Assembly: GCA_963693315.1 (NCBI GenBank)
Contig: OY856187.1
Location: forward strand, 115,026,437 to 115,090,436
Direction: 5' to 3'
Source: Diogma glabrata
Lineage: Eukaryota; Arthropoda; Insecta; Diptera; Cylindrotomidae
DNA: 64,000 nucleotides
Shown here: piece by piece, positions 47,194 through 56,511 of the stretch
How the letters are laid out: the number at the start of each line of letters is the position of its first letter
Numbering within the stretch: the first letter of the stretch is position 1
The notes under the pieces: generated by a model
Told to the model about the DNA's origin: nothing
Databases searched by the model: none
The model's input: only the letters and a program-made list of their open reading frames with translations
Position numbers and translations under genes: made by a program

Positions 47194-48803
47194 TTTGCAT
47201 ATATAACGTCCGGCTTGTTACATTTCCAGCAGTGCAATTTTATCCGATTCTTAGAGCAATCAGGAGCTCGATGACCATATACTCCACATCTGAAGCACAC
47301 TATTGGTTGTCTAGACATTGATGGACCAGGTTGACTGTTGTCAAATGTTATGCTAGGTCGCTGCAATATCCGTCTCTGTGTTGAATCCACCGCATCAATA
47401 TATCCATGTTGTTCTGCTTCAGCATCCACCTCATAATCATTCATTTGTTGTACCTCGCTAATTCTTAAATTGGATGTTCTGGTTGGAACTGGTGTGGACC
47501 ACAAACGTTCAAACTTCTGACATAGAGTCCGAAGTTCATCAATAGAATGTATTGTTGCTGCAAGTGTAGCATTTTTGAGCTCCACACTAAGTCCCTCCCG
47601 AGCAATCTCTAGCATTTCTCGGTCAGCAAATGGACGTGCTAAGCGACGGTTTAACGAACCAATCTCCACCAGATATTCGTATACGCTCTCCTTTGACTTT
47701 TGTTTGCGGTTCAGAAGAACGCGCAAGATCGCCTTATCATCAGTGAGCGTACCGAAGGTCTGAAGGAGTCCCTCCCTTAGCACTGGATAGGTCACCACCT
47801 CATATTCATGAGTTAAGTTCAAATAGTATCTGTCGGCAGCCCCCTTGAGATACCGTGGAACGATAGACCTAAGGTCGTCCCAATTCACGCGGTCCCTCCT
47901 GGCAGCCGCCTCAACTCTGTGAACGAACTCATGAACATCAGGAGAGTGACCATCTCCTGTGAAGGTTGGAACCCAATTTGAGTCATAACGACTCAAATTG
48001 TTCCCACGAACCCCTCGGTACTCCACTGGTGCTAACGCTGGAGCCGCGTCACGCCATACCTGAGGAGGTTGGTTGTATGGTGGTGGTGCTGTTAGTGGAG
48101 CTTGTGGATAATTTAATGATTGTTGTTGTACCAATGCTGGATTGTTGTGTATGTGTTCAGCTTGGAAAGATGGACCCAATAGTGGTATTGCAAGGTCCTC
48201 TGCTCTCAAACCTGATTGCTGAAAATATGCCGGCGGTAATTGATCCGACCGTCTCTGTTGTTGATGGTCTGTACGATTCAGACTATTTATTGTCTCAGTT
48301 ATTGGCTGTACTGGGATCGGTGTGGATCTCTCACCTGGTCGAAAAGCAGGTGAAGCAGATGGAGCAGATGATACTCCTGGTTTATTTTGTATAATTGGAC
48401 GTGTTGACAGTGATCCTATTATATCCCAAGCGCGTGACAATTGCGAGATAGCGTAGGTGCGGGCTTCTTGCAAGTCATTGCGAGGACCCAACCTATTCAT
48501 CCTACCTGTATAATGCAACACTCGATTCGCCAAACCATCTAAGAAGATCTGATTAACCGGTGGTTGAAGTCGACGTACCTGATCTAAAACAACTTGTGCT
48601 GCCTGCACCACCGTTTGAGACTCAGCTACCAAGTCTCTCGCATGAGATACCGTTACTGGAACTGCACCATGATTTACGTGGTTTCGCAGTTCCTCTGCCC
48701 AATTGACCCCTCTAAAATCCACACCCCGAACCAGACATTCGATCTGCAGTTCACTGGATTCCAAACCGTAGAACGGATGGTCCACGTCTAGTTGGTTTGA
48801 CAT
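47043..48803 (-). CDS. Gag of a Ty3/gypsy-type LTR retrotransposon (fragment of an element)
   Basis: A 586-residue frame without stops. The N-terminal part (1-135) is predicted helical. A Pro/Gln-rich spacer (135-270) follows, then a capsid-like retrotransposon Gag domain (about 275-440; WVPTFTGDGHSPDVHEFVHR, YLVEIGSLNRRLA, MLEIAREGLS). A zinc knuckle CX2CX4HX4C lies at Cys503, Cys506, His511 and Cys516, with a second Cys cluster CWKC…CSYC at 525-541. The start is the ATG at 48803, with an A-rich leader before it. The protease follows in the -1 frame. The frame is intact, but the element lacks pol, and no LTR pair could be found around it. It is either a recent truncated copy or a gag kept open by chance. 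Confidence 0.85.
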   Translation of the reverse strand: MSNQLDVDHPFYGLESSELQIECLVRGVDFRGVNWAEELRNHVNHGAVPVTVSHARDLVAESQTVVQAAQVVLDQVRRLQPPVNQIFLDGLANRVLHYTGRMNRLGPRNDLQEARTYAISQLSRAWDIIGSLSTRPIIQNKPGVSSAPSASPAFRPGERSTPIPVQPITETINSLNRTDHQQQRRSDQLPPAYFQQSGLRAEDLAIPLLGPSFQAEHIHNNPALVQQQSLNYPQAPLTAPPPYNQPPQVWRDAAPALAPVEYRGVRGNNLSRYDSNWVPTFTGDGHSPDVHEFVHRVEAAARRDRVNWDDLRSIVPRYLKGAADRYYLNLTHEYEVVTYPVLREGLLQTFGTLTDDKAILRVLLNRKQKSKESVYEYLVEIGSLNRRLARPFADREMLEIAREGLSVELKNATLAATIHSIDELRTLCQKFERLWSTPVPTRTSNLRISEVQQMNDYEVDAEAEQHGYIDAVDSTQRRILQRPSITFDNSQPGPSMSRQPIVCFRCGVYGHRAPDCSKNRIKLHCWKCNKPDVIYANCSYCHPSVNYRPRVHASGMVPSVQHPMSPKKTTRDVATQDDRSPLRKPE

Positions 48804-51039
48804 TTTGATGGTAAAATTTATAGAATCCAGAATTCACAATAACAAATAACAATAATAAAACCAATCTCAACAAAAAAAAATGTAGCTAGTACGCTGTAAA
48901 AGTGAAAACAATAAAAAGCGCAAAACGAAAAAAAACCAACGAACGCCCCAAAAAAAAAACAGAAAATTTTTGTAAAAAAAAAACAAACTTCGTAAAGGAA
49001 CCAAAGGAAAGACCGTCGTAGCTAATCCTTGCTGAATCTGTACAAAAATTCCTAAGATATTGTATATGTAAAAATATAATTTATTTATTTTAATTTCAGA
49101 TATGCTGAAATTTCAGAATTAATTATATACCTAAAATTATTTATTGACGATAGCACCCCTAAAAATATTTATTTATTTTTAAAAAAAAATTGAAGAATAA
49201 AAAATATTCAAAAGAATGTTTATTTATCGGATGCACCGTCTTAACTTTGAAATATTGATTTATTTTTTAAAAAAAATAAAAAATATTTATTTATATCTTG
49301 ACGTAAAGCTTAATTAAGAAAATTTATTTATTTAGTTACCTAATATTAACTTAAATTTTAAAAAAAATTATTTATTTAATAAAAATTTTATTTAGTTAAT
49401 TGAAAAATTTGTTTGATTTATTTTATTTTTATTTTTATTTAATAATTAGATAAGAGATTCCCAAAGTCAAGATTCGTCTGGAGACAACTGTAAAAAGTAA
49501 GTATGGCTACAATATCCATATTGTTTAAATTTAAAATATCGCGTTCGCGAGCCCACTCCAACCATGCATGTGAGAACTGACTAGAAAAGCCCCTAACGAC
49601 CAGATTCTACAGAACAGATTCTCCCCAACCTAATAAAACAATCACAACTGTCACGATTAGACACTAGGTCCATTTCTACTGACCCAGTTGTGCTTGTTTA
49701 ACCTACAAATAAATTACAACTAAACCTAATGCGAAAGTTGTAGAACGCTCCCGAGCACCAGACTTCAAATCTTAAACTCTATGAAAAATTGTTCTATTGT
49801 AAAAGCTAAGTGGAAAAATGGAAAGTTTTTGAATTTGTATGAGGTGAAGCCTCTGATCCTGAAAGCAAAAGTACAATTGGTCCTTCTCTTCATTACACCG
49901 AAGAAGCCTCTGAGCAAGGAATGGTACTACTGGTTTGCACCTAAGTACAAACACAGCAACACCACTCCTCGTCCCTGAGAACTTCCTCGCCGAATGAAGA
50001 GAAGAAACCAATGTTCTTCGATCGCATAACCCCGGTGGCCATAGGCGATCTAAGAACGACATCAATGTTAAAGAGTGAAGCTCTATGGATGGCTTTTTAG
50101 GCCTACCGCTGAGAAAGTGAATCAATAAACCTAAATACTACATAATTTATCCATAATCCAAACAATTCCCTATTTTAAAAATGCTAAATCGAAACATGAA
50201 ATATATAATATGTGTTAATAAGGTTTTACATGAAATTAATTAAATTTAATCTTCAGACTAGATAATAAATTGGTAATTTACATTATAAAAAAATTACGAT
50301 TATTTTAAATTTAAAACTAAGCTTACTAATTTTTAAGTTATTAATTCTAATATATTTGTTCAGGTTAAATCTTTCGCTTTATTTATTGTATTCAAAACAA
50401 AAAATAAATGTTAGCTAAGAATAATTGTTTCTATATTTATACCATTTTTTTAAAATTAATCGCAATAAAAAATAATTTAAAAAAAATGGTGGTAGCTAAA
50501 ATGGACTCATACGAGATATGTATACGTACATCCGCGGATCATTATGATGACAAATGTAGAGATATTGATTTGGATCCGGCTCACTCTATAAAGTTGATGG
50601 GAATTAATTATTTTCAATTGTACTTCCATAAACTCAGACCAATAATACTTTGAAAGTAGTGACGAAAGATTTAAACTTATACAAAACCATTGAAAACTGT
50701 TTGGTCAATGTTAACTTTTATTACGTTAATAACATCCTAAAACTCATAAAAACATGACTTAACCACAAAAAATTCTTTCACCAAACGAATTGTGTTGCAA
50801 TAGAAAACCTACCCAGACTTTCAGGTTTGACATAAATTATTTTGTATATATATATATATGAGATACACAAAACAATCCATGTACAAATCATAAAATCTAA
50901 TAAGGCGTACTGCAATAGAAGTCGTTTTGGCCAAAAATGAACATTATATTAGCCAAATAAAAATATTTCATCATTTCCGTATAAGTTCAAAAGTTTATAG
51001 AACTGTAATGAGACATGTTCTATTGACATCCACTCTATA
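48804..51039. other. Leader of the gag fragment and non-coding DNA
   Basis: 48804-49020 is A-rich and probably the untranslated leader of the gag. 49530-50110 is clearly richer in G+C than the surroundings and non-repetitive in the window (GCGTTCGCGAGCCCACTCCA, GCACCACTCCTCGTCCC-type words). It could be the remains of the LTR of that element, but no second copy or primer site was found. 50111-51039 is A+T-rich and empty. Confidence 0.35.
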
Positions 51040-51044
51040 GTGTG
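51040..51044 (+). repeat. 5-bp target-site duplication, left copy (GTGTG)
   Basis: GTGTG directly before the left LTR is matched by GTGTG at 56507-56511 directly after the right LTR. Confidence 0.75.
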
Positions 51045-51299
51045 TGTTAGGTTCTTGGTTTATTATTTATGAGGTGACTCCTGATGTTGCCTAACATATA
51101 TAATTATTCCATGCGAAATAACAATAAATAAATTACGTTTATTAAACAGCTTTTTATTATGTTCACTTTTACAGAGTGTATATTTATCACCATCTTTGTT
51201 TATATCTGAAGTATGAGAAAAACCTTTTTAAGACTGTTCGAAAAGGTGAACTGCTAACTTTATGTTACACTATTGTTCGTTAGGTGGCAGCACCTAACA
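51045..51299 (-). repeat. 3' LTR of the mag-type element
   Basis: 255 bp starting TGTTAGG and ending CCTAACA. The 6-bp inverted ends TGTTAG/CTAACA carry the usual TG…CA. An AATAAA motif occurs on the minus strand (complement TTTATT near 51138). The right LTR is the same apart from two bases. Confidence 0.92.
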
Positions 51300-54200
51300 T
51301 CTCCCTTGCTTAAGTTGATGTTGATACTCCTTCAGGTATGAAGGAATACGGCGTTCCCGTTGTGGATGACTACATCTGTGTCCGGAATCCATCTGTTGAT
51401 GTGGAGCTTGTTGTTCAACTTGTTGGTGTGGAGTTTGTTGTTCAACTTGTTGATGTGCAGTTTGTTGTTCAACTTGTTGATGTGGTTGCTGAGTGTTTGC
51501 GACTATTAATGTGTCGAGTGGCAAACTATCTGAATTGTATTCATGATCACGTTGATCTGATACATAACGTAATCTAAGTTGATTCGCCGATGAACGAAGT
51601 ATTCTATTCCGTTCACAAAGCCTTATGTTGTATGTGACTTTGCCTTTGCGTTCGACTATGCTTGCTTTTACCCAATATGGTTTCTGATTTTTGTATACTA
51701 AAGCATATACTTTATCATTTTTGTAAAATACACGTTGTCGTGCCCCATGATGGCGATTGTACTGTTGTTCTTGTTCTACATTGCGATCTGATGATCTCGG
51801 TAGTTTTTCTCGTAATAAATCCAAGTTATTCCGAATTTGTTTGTTTATGAATAACTCTGCTGGAGATAATTGGTTTTCATTTCTTCTATTTGGTGTAGAA
51901 CGATATACATGAAGAAATCTTGTGATAATTTGTTTATTCGTTCCTTCCCCCTTTGATTTTTTTATTGTTCTTTTTAGTGTATCTACAAAACGTTCTGCAC
52001 GTCCGTTCGACATTGGATGATATGGAGGTGTTTTAATGTGTTCAATTCCACGTGACTTGCAAAATTCGTCGAACTCAGCACTGCTAAACTGTGTTCCGTT
52101 GTCTGTGACTAACGTTTCAGGATTTCCAAATAATGCAAAGAATTCTACTAAATCTTCTATACATTTTGATGATGTAATGTTGCTACATTCTGACACGTTT
52201 GGATACATGGAGTATGAATCTACTGATATGAGGTACCACTTACCCTCAATTGGACCTGCTATATCTGTGTGTATACGTTGCATTGGACGCAACGCTTTTG
52301 GCCATGATTGGAGAAGTGTTTTGATTGGCATTTTTGCATTTTCAGCACAACGACCACATTCTCGTGCAATATTTGTGATGTCGTTGTCTATGTTTGGCCA
52401 ATATACGTAGGATCTTGCTAACATTTTCATAGCATTGATTCCTACATGTGATTTATGTAAAGTTTGTAGAATTAATGAACGAAACTTGTATGGAATGACA
52501 ATTCTGTCTCCAAATAAAATACATCCACCTGATGTTGATAATGATTCTCTTCTGTTGAAGAAATTTGATAACTCAGGATTTTGATTATTTCCCAGTTTGC
52601 CTGGCCATCCTGAGCTGATGAATTCAGTTACTTGATGTAAAATTCTATCATTTCCTGTTGCTATTTGTATCATTTCACGAGTAATAGGTAACACTGCGAT
52701 GTTTTGTTCAACTTCGTCATCGAATTGATTTTGTTTTTGCATACATGCGATGACAAGATCTTCATCGTTTGATTGTGATGACGATATTAATCTTGATAAA
52801 ACATCTGCGTTCCCAAATTGGTTTGTTGATATATATCTAATGTTGAAATCGTATTTACATAGCGTTAATGCCCATCTTTGAAGACGGTTAGCAGTATGTA
52901 CTGGAATTCCTTTCTTTGAACCAAAAATGTGTAGAAGTGGTTTGTGATCGGTCATGAGTGTAAATTTTCTACCTAGCAAATACTTATTGAATTTCTTTAC
53001 TGCGTATACTAATGCTAGACCTTCTTTTTCTATCTGACTATATTGCTGTTCATTTTTAGCCAATGAATGTGATGCATGTGCGATGGCTTTTTCTGTTCCA
53101 TCTGGAAAACGGTGTGCGATTGTAGCACCTATTCCATTTTGACTTGCATCTGCCGATACTATTATTGGCAGTGCTGGATCATAATGTGTTAATAATAATT
53201 TTGATGATAAAACTGCTTTTACTTTTTGGAATGCTGTTTCACATTGTTCTGACCATTCCCATTTTACGTTTGCATTTAATAAATGATCAAACGGTTTTCT
53301 TATATCATGTAAATTCTTTACAAATTTACCATGGTAATTAATTGCGCCCAGAAACGATCTAAGTTCAGATACGTTTCTCGGTGGTGGCATTGTTTTGATC
53401 GCTTCTATCTTGTTTGGATCTGATGTAATGCCTTCTTGATTTATTATACAGCCTAAATACTTTATTTCTTGCTGTAATAGATTTAACTTTTCTTCTTTAA
53501 TTTTGAACCCGAAATCTTGTAATCTTTTGAAAAGTTCTTTTAATGTTTGCATATGACTTTCTACATCTTTTGAATATACGAAAATATCATCGAAATATGC
53601 ACTTGTATTGTTAAGTTTTGCTATCATTGCATCAATTGTTTGCTGAAATATGCCTGGTGCACATTTGATACCTGGTGCTAACCTATTGAAGGTAAACAAT
53701 CCCCTATGTGTGTTTATCGTCAGTAATTTCTTTGATTCATCATCTACTTCTATATGCAAGTATGCATCAGATAAATCAATTTTGCTGAAAATTTTGTTGC
53801 CTGAGATGCTAGCGAACATATCTTCCGGATTTGGAATTGGATATTCATTTGGCTCAACACATGCGTTGAGTCCCGTTGAGTAATCTGCACAAATGCGTAT
53901 CTTACCATTTGGTTTTTTTACAACTACTATTGGTGCAGCCCATTCACTGAAATCTATTGGAGTAATTATGCCACGTTCTTGTAGTCGATTTAATTCGTCT
54001 TCTACAAGCTGCAGTGATGCGAAAGGTACTGGTCGTTTCGGTCGATATACCGGTTTTGAATTTTGTTTGAGATGAATATGAGGTGTTACTTTTGTACAAT
54101 GACCTGCCTGATCATTGAATAATTCCTCAAATTCATGTTTAAGTTGTATGATAGCTGGTTCTGGTGATTTTTGTATGATATTGCAGATGTCTGCAATTTT

Positions 54201-55625
54201 CTGTTCCCAGATCCCCAATTTGCCTATCCAATCAATGCCCAAAACATTGAGACCTTCGATATCTGCTACGAAGAATCTGCCTGATTGTTGTTGGTTGATT
54301 GACGGGACTTTCATCTCAGCTTCGAATTGAGCGATGAATTGAACTGTATGTTTGGATGCTGTACCGATGCCTTGATGACTTGGATTGGTGATGTTATTTG
54401 GACATCCCAATTTTTCCCATATTTTTCTTGATATTATTGTTAAATCAGATGCTGAATCGATCTGAAGTGTTATTGGTATGTTATTGATTATGACATCAAT
54501 ATATTTACGCTCATTTTGCTTTTCTGACGTTAATGAGCCACAAGAATATATATGTGTATTATTTGCGTTCTTGTAACTATTTTTACTATTGTTTCTGCGA
54601 TCGTTGTAATGACTGATATTTTGCTTGTTGAACTTCGGTTTTGTACCTGTGTATTTTTCTGAACGACAATAACCCTCTTTGTGACCTACTTTTTGACATT
54701 TTGAACATTTATGTTCTTTAAAATTGCAGTCACTTAAATAGTGCATACCGCCACACATCCAGCATGGTGTTGGAGGTATTTTACTTGGTTTTGTTGATCT
54801 ACTTTCAACAAACTTGCTTTGCTGTTTTGTAATTTGAGGAAAATTGCTTTGTTTTTTGTTTTGAAACATTGCGTTGACGATTGTTGAATGCTTTGGTGAT
54901 TCAACCATTGCTGTGTCTTGTTTCAAATTGATTATTCGTTGAGTTTCAGTAATTAATTTGTCGAGCGACATTGGATCTGCGTCATTTTCAGTATCCAGTC
55001 TTGAGAGTAATCGAGTTCTGATTTCGTTATCCCTCGGTGAATTAAGACTTGCAACGAACATTAAGCATTTAAATTGTTCTGGTGAAATTTTATTAATTTG
55101 AAAATCTTCACATTTTTTATTGACGTTTGCAGCATGTGTAATGATATCAATTGAATCTGATTTTGATAATTGTAGACATTGATATCTTAGATGAAAGATT
55201 GTTTCTTGTCTACCAAATGTTTTGTTTAATAAATCTATGGTTTCTTCAAACGATAAATCCTTTGTTTCTTTTGGTAGTATAATGTTTAGGAATTTTTTAT
55301 GCGCTGGTGTATCTAGTTTGCGTAATAGTAAGCGTACTTTTGCAAAGTCGTCTAACGATTTTGCATCCTCCTTGAAAAGATCCTTGTATCTGCGATACCA
55401 TGCGTCAAAAGTGTAACCCTCTGAAGGTCTGAATGTTTCGATTGATGCTGATAAGCTTTCCATCAATTTTTCTTGTGTTGACGCTTGTTGAATTTCTGGT
55501 TTATCTTCATCTTGATTTGGTTTGGTGTTAGCATTTCCAGTTAATTTTATTATTAACTCTAACATTTGTTGTTGTTGTTCTTGCATGAACTGCTTGAATT
55601 GATTTGCGTCCATGGTGATAAACAA
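51294..55625 (-). CDS. Gag-Pol polyprotein of a mag-type retrotransposon
   Basis: 1443 residues without a stop. Order: Gag capsid-like region (about 60-245); two zinc knuckles (CWMCGGMHYLSDC at 288-300 and CSKCQKVGHKEGYC at 307-320); protease with IDSASDLT (active Asp390; Ser-Ala in place of the commoner Ser/Thr-Gly); RT (about 525-720) with ADYSTGLN, SKIDLSDAYLHIEV and YFDDIFV (677-683); RNase H (about 815-945) with SADASQNGIG, IEKEGLAL and TDHKPL; integrase with the HHCC zinc domain (His1057 to Cys1093), then Asp1121, Asp1175 and Glu1211 (D-35-E), motifs HTDIAGP, VTDNGTQF and NGRAERF. Near the C-terminus, HQQVEQQ is repeated three times, with a fourth partial HQQ. The TAG stop lies within the first bases of the 3' LTR (TGTTAG). 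A second Met (M5) is possible as start. Confidence 0.95.
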   Translation of the reverse strand: MFITMDANQFKQFMQEQQQQMLELIIKLTGNANTKPNQDEDKPEIQQASTQEKLMESLSASIETFRPSEGYTFDAWYRRYKDLFKEDAKSLDDFAKVRLLLRKLDTPAHKKFLNIILPKETKDLSFEETIDLLNKTFGRQETIFHLRYQCLQLSKSDSIDIITHAANVNKKCEDFQINKISPEQFKCLMFVASLNSPRDNEIRTRLLSRLDTENDADPMSLDKLITETQRIINLKQDTAMVESPKHSTIVNAMFQNKKQSNFPQITKQQSKFVESRSTKPSKIPPTPCWMCGGMHYLSDCNFKEHKCSKCQKVGHKEGYCRSEKYTGTKPKFNKQNISHYNDRRNNSKNSYKNANNTHIYSCGSLTSEKQNERKYIDVIINNIPITLQIDSASDLTIISRKIWEKLGCPNNITNPSHQGIGTASKHTVQFIAQFEAEMKVPSINQQQSGRFFVADIEGLNVLGIDWIGKLGIWEQKIADICNIIQKSPEPAIIQLKHEFEELFNDQAGHCTKVTPHIHLKQNSKPVYRPKRPVPFASLQLVEDELNRLQERGIITPIDFSEWAAPIVVVKKPNGKIRICADYSTGLNACVEPNEYPIPNPEDMFASISGNKIFSKIDLSDAYLHIEVDDESKKLLTINTHRGLFTFNRLAPGIKCAPGIFQQTIDAMIAKLNNTSAYFDDIFVYSKDVESHMQTLKELFKRLQDFGFKIKEEKLNLLQQEIKYLGCIINQEGITSDPNKIEAIKTMPPPRNVSELRSFLGAINYHGKFVKNLHDIRKPFDHLLNANVKWEWSEQCETAFQKVKAVLSSKLLLTHYDPALPIIVSADASQNGIGATIAHRFPDGTEKAIAHASHSLAKNEQQYSQIEKEGLALVYAVKKFNKYLLGRKFTLMTDHKPLLHIFGSKKGIPVHTANRLQRWALTLCKYDFNIRYISTNQFGNADVLSRLISSSQSNDEDLVIACMQKQNQFDDEVEQNIAVLPITREMIQIATGNDRILHQVTEFISSGWPGKLGNNQNPELSNFFNRRESLSTSGGCILFGDRIVIPYKFRSLILQTLHKSHVGINAMKMLARSYVYWPNIDNDITNIARECGRCAENAKMPIKTLLQSWPKALRPMQRIHTDIAGPIEGKWYLISVDSYSMYPNVSECSNITSSKCIEDLVEFFALFGNPETLVTDNGTQFSSAEFDEFCKSRGIEHIKTPPYHPMSNGRAERFVDTLKRTIKKSKGEGTNKQIITRFLHVYRSTPNRRNENQLSPAELFINKQIRNNLDLLREKLPRSSDRNVEQEQQYNRHHGARQRVFYKNDKVYALVYKNQKPYWVKASIVERKGKVTYNIRLCERNRILRSSANQLRLRYVSDQRDHEYNSDSLPLDTLIVANTQQPHQQVEQQTAHQQVEQQTPHQQVEQQAPHQQMDSGHRCSHPQRERRIPSYLKEYQHQLKQGRC
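51300..51309 (-). promoter_or_regulatory. Polypurine tract
   Basis: On the minus strand, GCAAGGGAGA lies directly before the 3' LTR. It is the expected primer for plus-strand DNA synthesis. It also codes for the last residues of the polyprotein. Confidence 0.7.
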
Positions 55626-55626
55626 A

Positions 55627-56010
55627 AATATTTCTCAAAATTGATTGTTGAATTTTGTCCAAATTTTGATTTTTTTTTTTTTTTTGAAATTGATATTTTT
55701 CTCAAAATTGTTTTTGAGTTGTTCAAAATTGATTTTTGAATTAATATTATTTTTCTCAAAATTGTTTTTGAGTTGTTCAAAATTGATTTTTGAATTAATA
55801 ATATTTTTCTCAAAATTGATTTTTGAGTTGTTCAAAATTGATTTTTGAATTATTATTATTTTTCTCAAAATTGTTTTTTTGAGTTGTTCAAAATTGATTT
55901 TTTGAATTAATAATATTTTTCTCAAAATTGATTTTTGAGTTGTTCAAAATTGATTTTTGAATTAATATTATTTTTCTCAAAATTGATTTTTGAGCTTTTT
56001 CAAAATTGAT
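55627..56010 (-). repeat. Tandem repeats in the retrotransposon leader
   Basis: Plus-strand words CTCAAAATTGATTTTTGAGT and GTTCAAAATTGATTTTTGAA recur about every 55-62 bases, some six times. CTCAAAA and TTTTGAG also make each unit self-complementary. Overlapping short frames here are by-products. Leaders of LTR elements often carry such repeats; a role in packaging or translation is not shown. Confidence 0.75.
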
Positions 56011-56234
56011 TTTTTTGTGTAATTAATTAATTTATTTTTGCAATTAATTAATTTTAAAAAAAAACTTTTGTATTTGATGAATTAAACTATTTGCTGAATT
56101 TAATTAATTATTGTTGAATACCAAAAAATTTTGTTTGGTTATGTTGACACTTAGTTTATATATATGAAAAAAAATGTCTTCCTTTGAATTTTAGCATGGA
56201 ACAACATTGCCAAATATATCTTTTTACATTTGGA

Positions 56235-56249
56235 CCATCCTCGTCGCCA
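56235..56249 (-). promoter_or_regulatory. Primer-binding site for tRNA-Ser
   Basis: On the minus strand TGGCGACGAGGATGG, four bases inside the 5' LTR. It is complementary to CCATCCTCGTCG-CCA, the 3' end expected for insect tRNA-Ser(GCU) as I recall it. Mag-lineage elements are known to use tRNA-Ser. Confidence 0.75.
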
Positions 56250-56253
56250 GTTC

Positions 56254-56506
56254 TGTTAGGTTCTTGGTTTATTATTTATGAGGTGACTCCTGATGTTGCC
56301 TAACATATATAATTATTCCATGCGAAATAACAATAAATAAATTACGTTTATTAAACAGCTTTTTATTATGTTCACTTTTACAGTGTATATTTATCACCAT
56401 CTTTGTTTATATCTGAAGTATGAGAAAAACCTTTTTAAGACTGTTCGAAAAGGTGAACTGCTAACTTTATGTTACACTATTGTTCGTTAGGTGGCAGCAC
56501 CTAACA
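56254..56506 (-). repeat. 5' LTR of the mag-type element
   Basis: 253 bp, TGTTAGG to CCTAACA, nearly identical to 51045-51299. It should carry the promoter for the minus-strand transcript. GTGTG follows at 56507-56511. Confidence 0.92.
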
Positions 56507-56511
56507 GTGTG
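56507..56511 (+). repeat. 5-bp target-site duplication, right copy (GTGTG)
   Basis: Matches 51040-51044. Confidence 0.75.

Larger units (their letters stand above)
51045..56506 (-). mobile_element. Mag-type Ty3/gypsy LTR retrotransposon, complete
   Basis: 5.46 kb with two ~254-bp LTRs, a tRNA-Ser primer site, a ~630-bp leader, one intact gag-pol frame (1443 codons), a polypurine tract and 5-bp target duplications. The LTRs appear to differ by a single 2-bp indel (AG near 51173), so insertion was recent. The PBS type, the single fused frame, double CCHC knuckles and small size fit the mag lineage. There is no env-like frame. It has all parts needed for transposition as far as can be seen. Confidence 0.92.

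Noticed and set aside
48800..50110. LTR and primer-binding site of the gag-protease fragment
   Set aside because: I compared likely TG…CA borders and CCA-ended primer sites but found no second LTR copy and no convincing tRNA complement.
55559..55925. Short overlapping frames upstream of gag-pol
   Set aside because: They are products of the leader tandem repeats in different frames.
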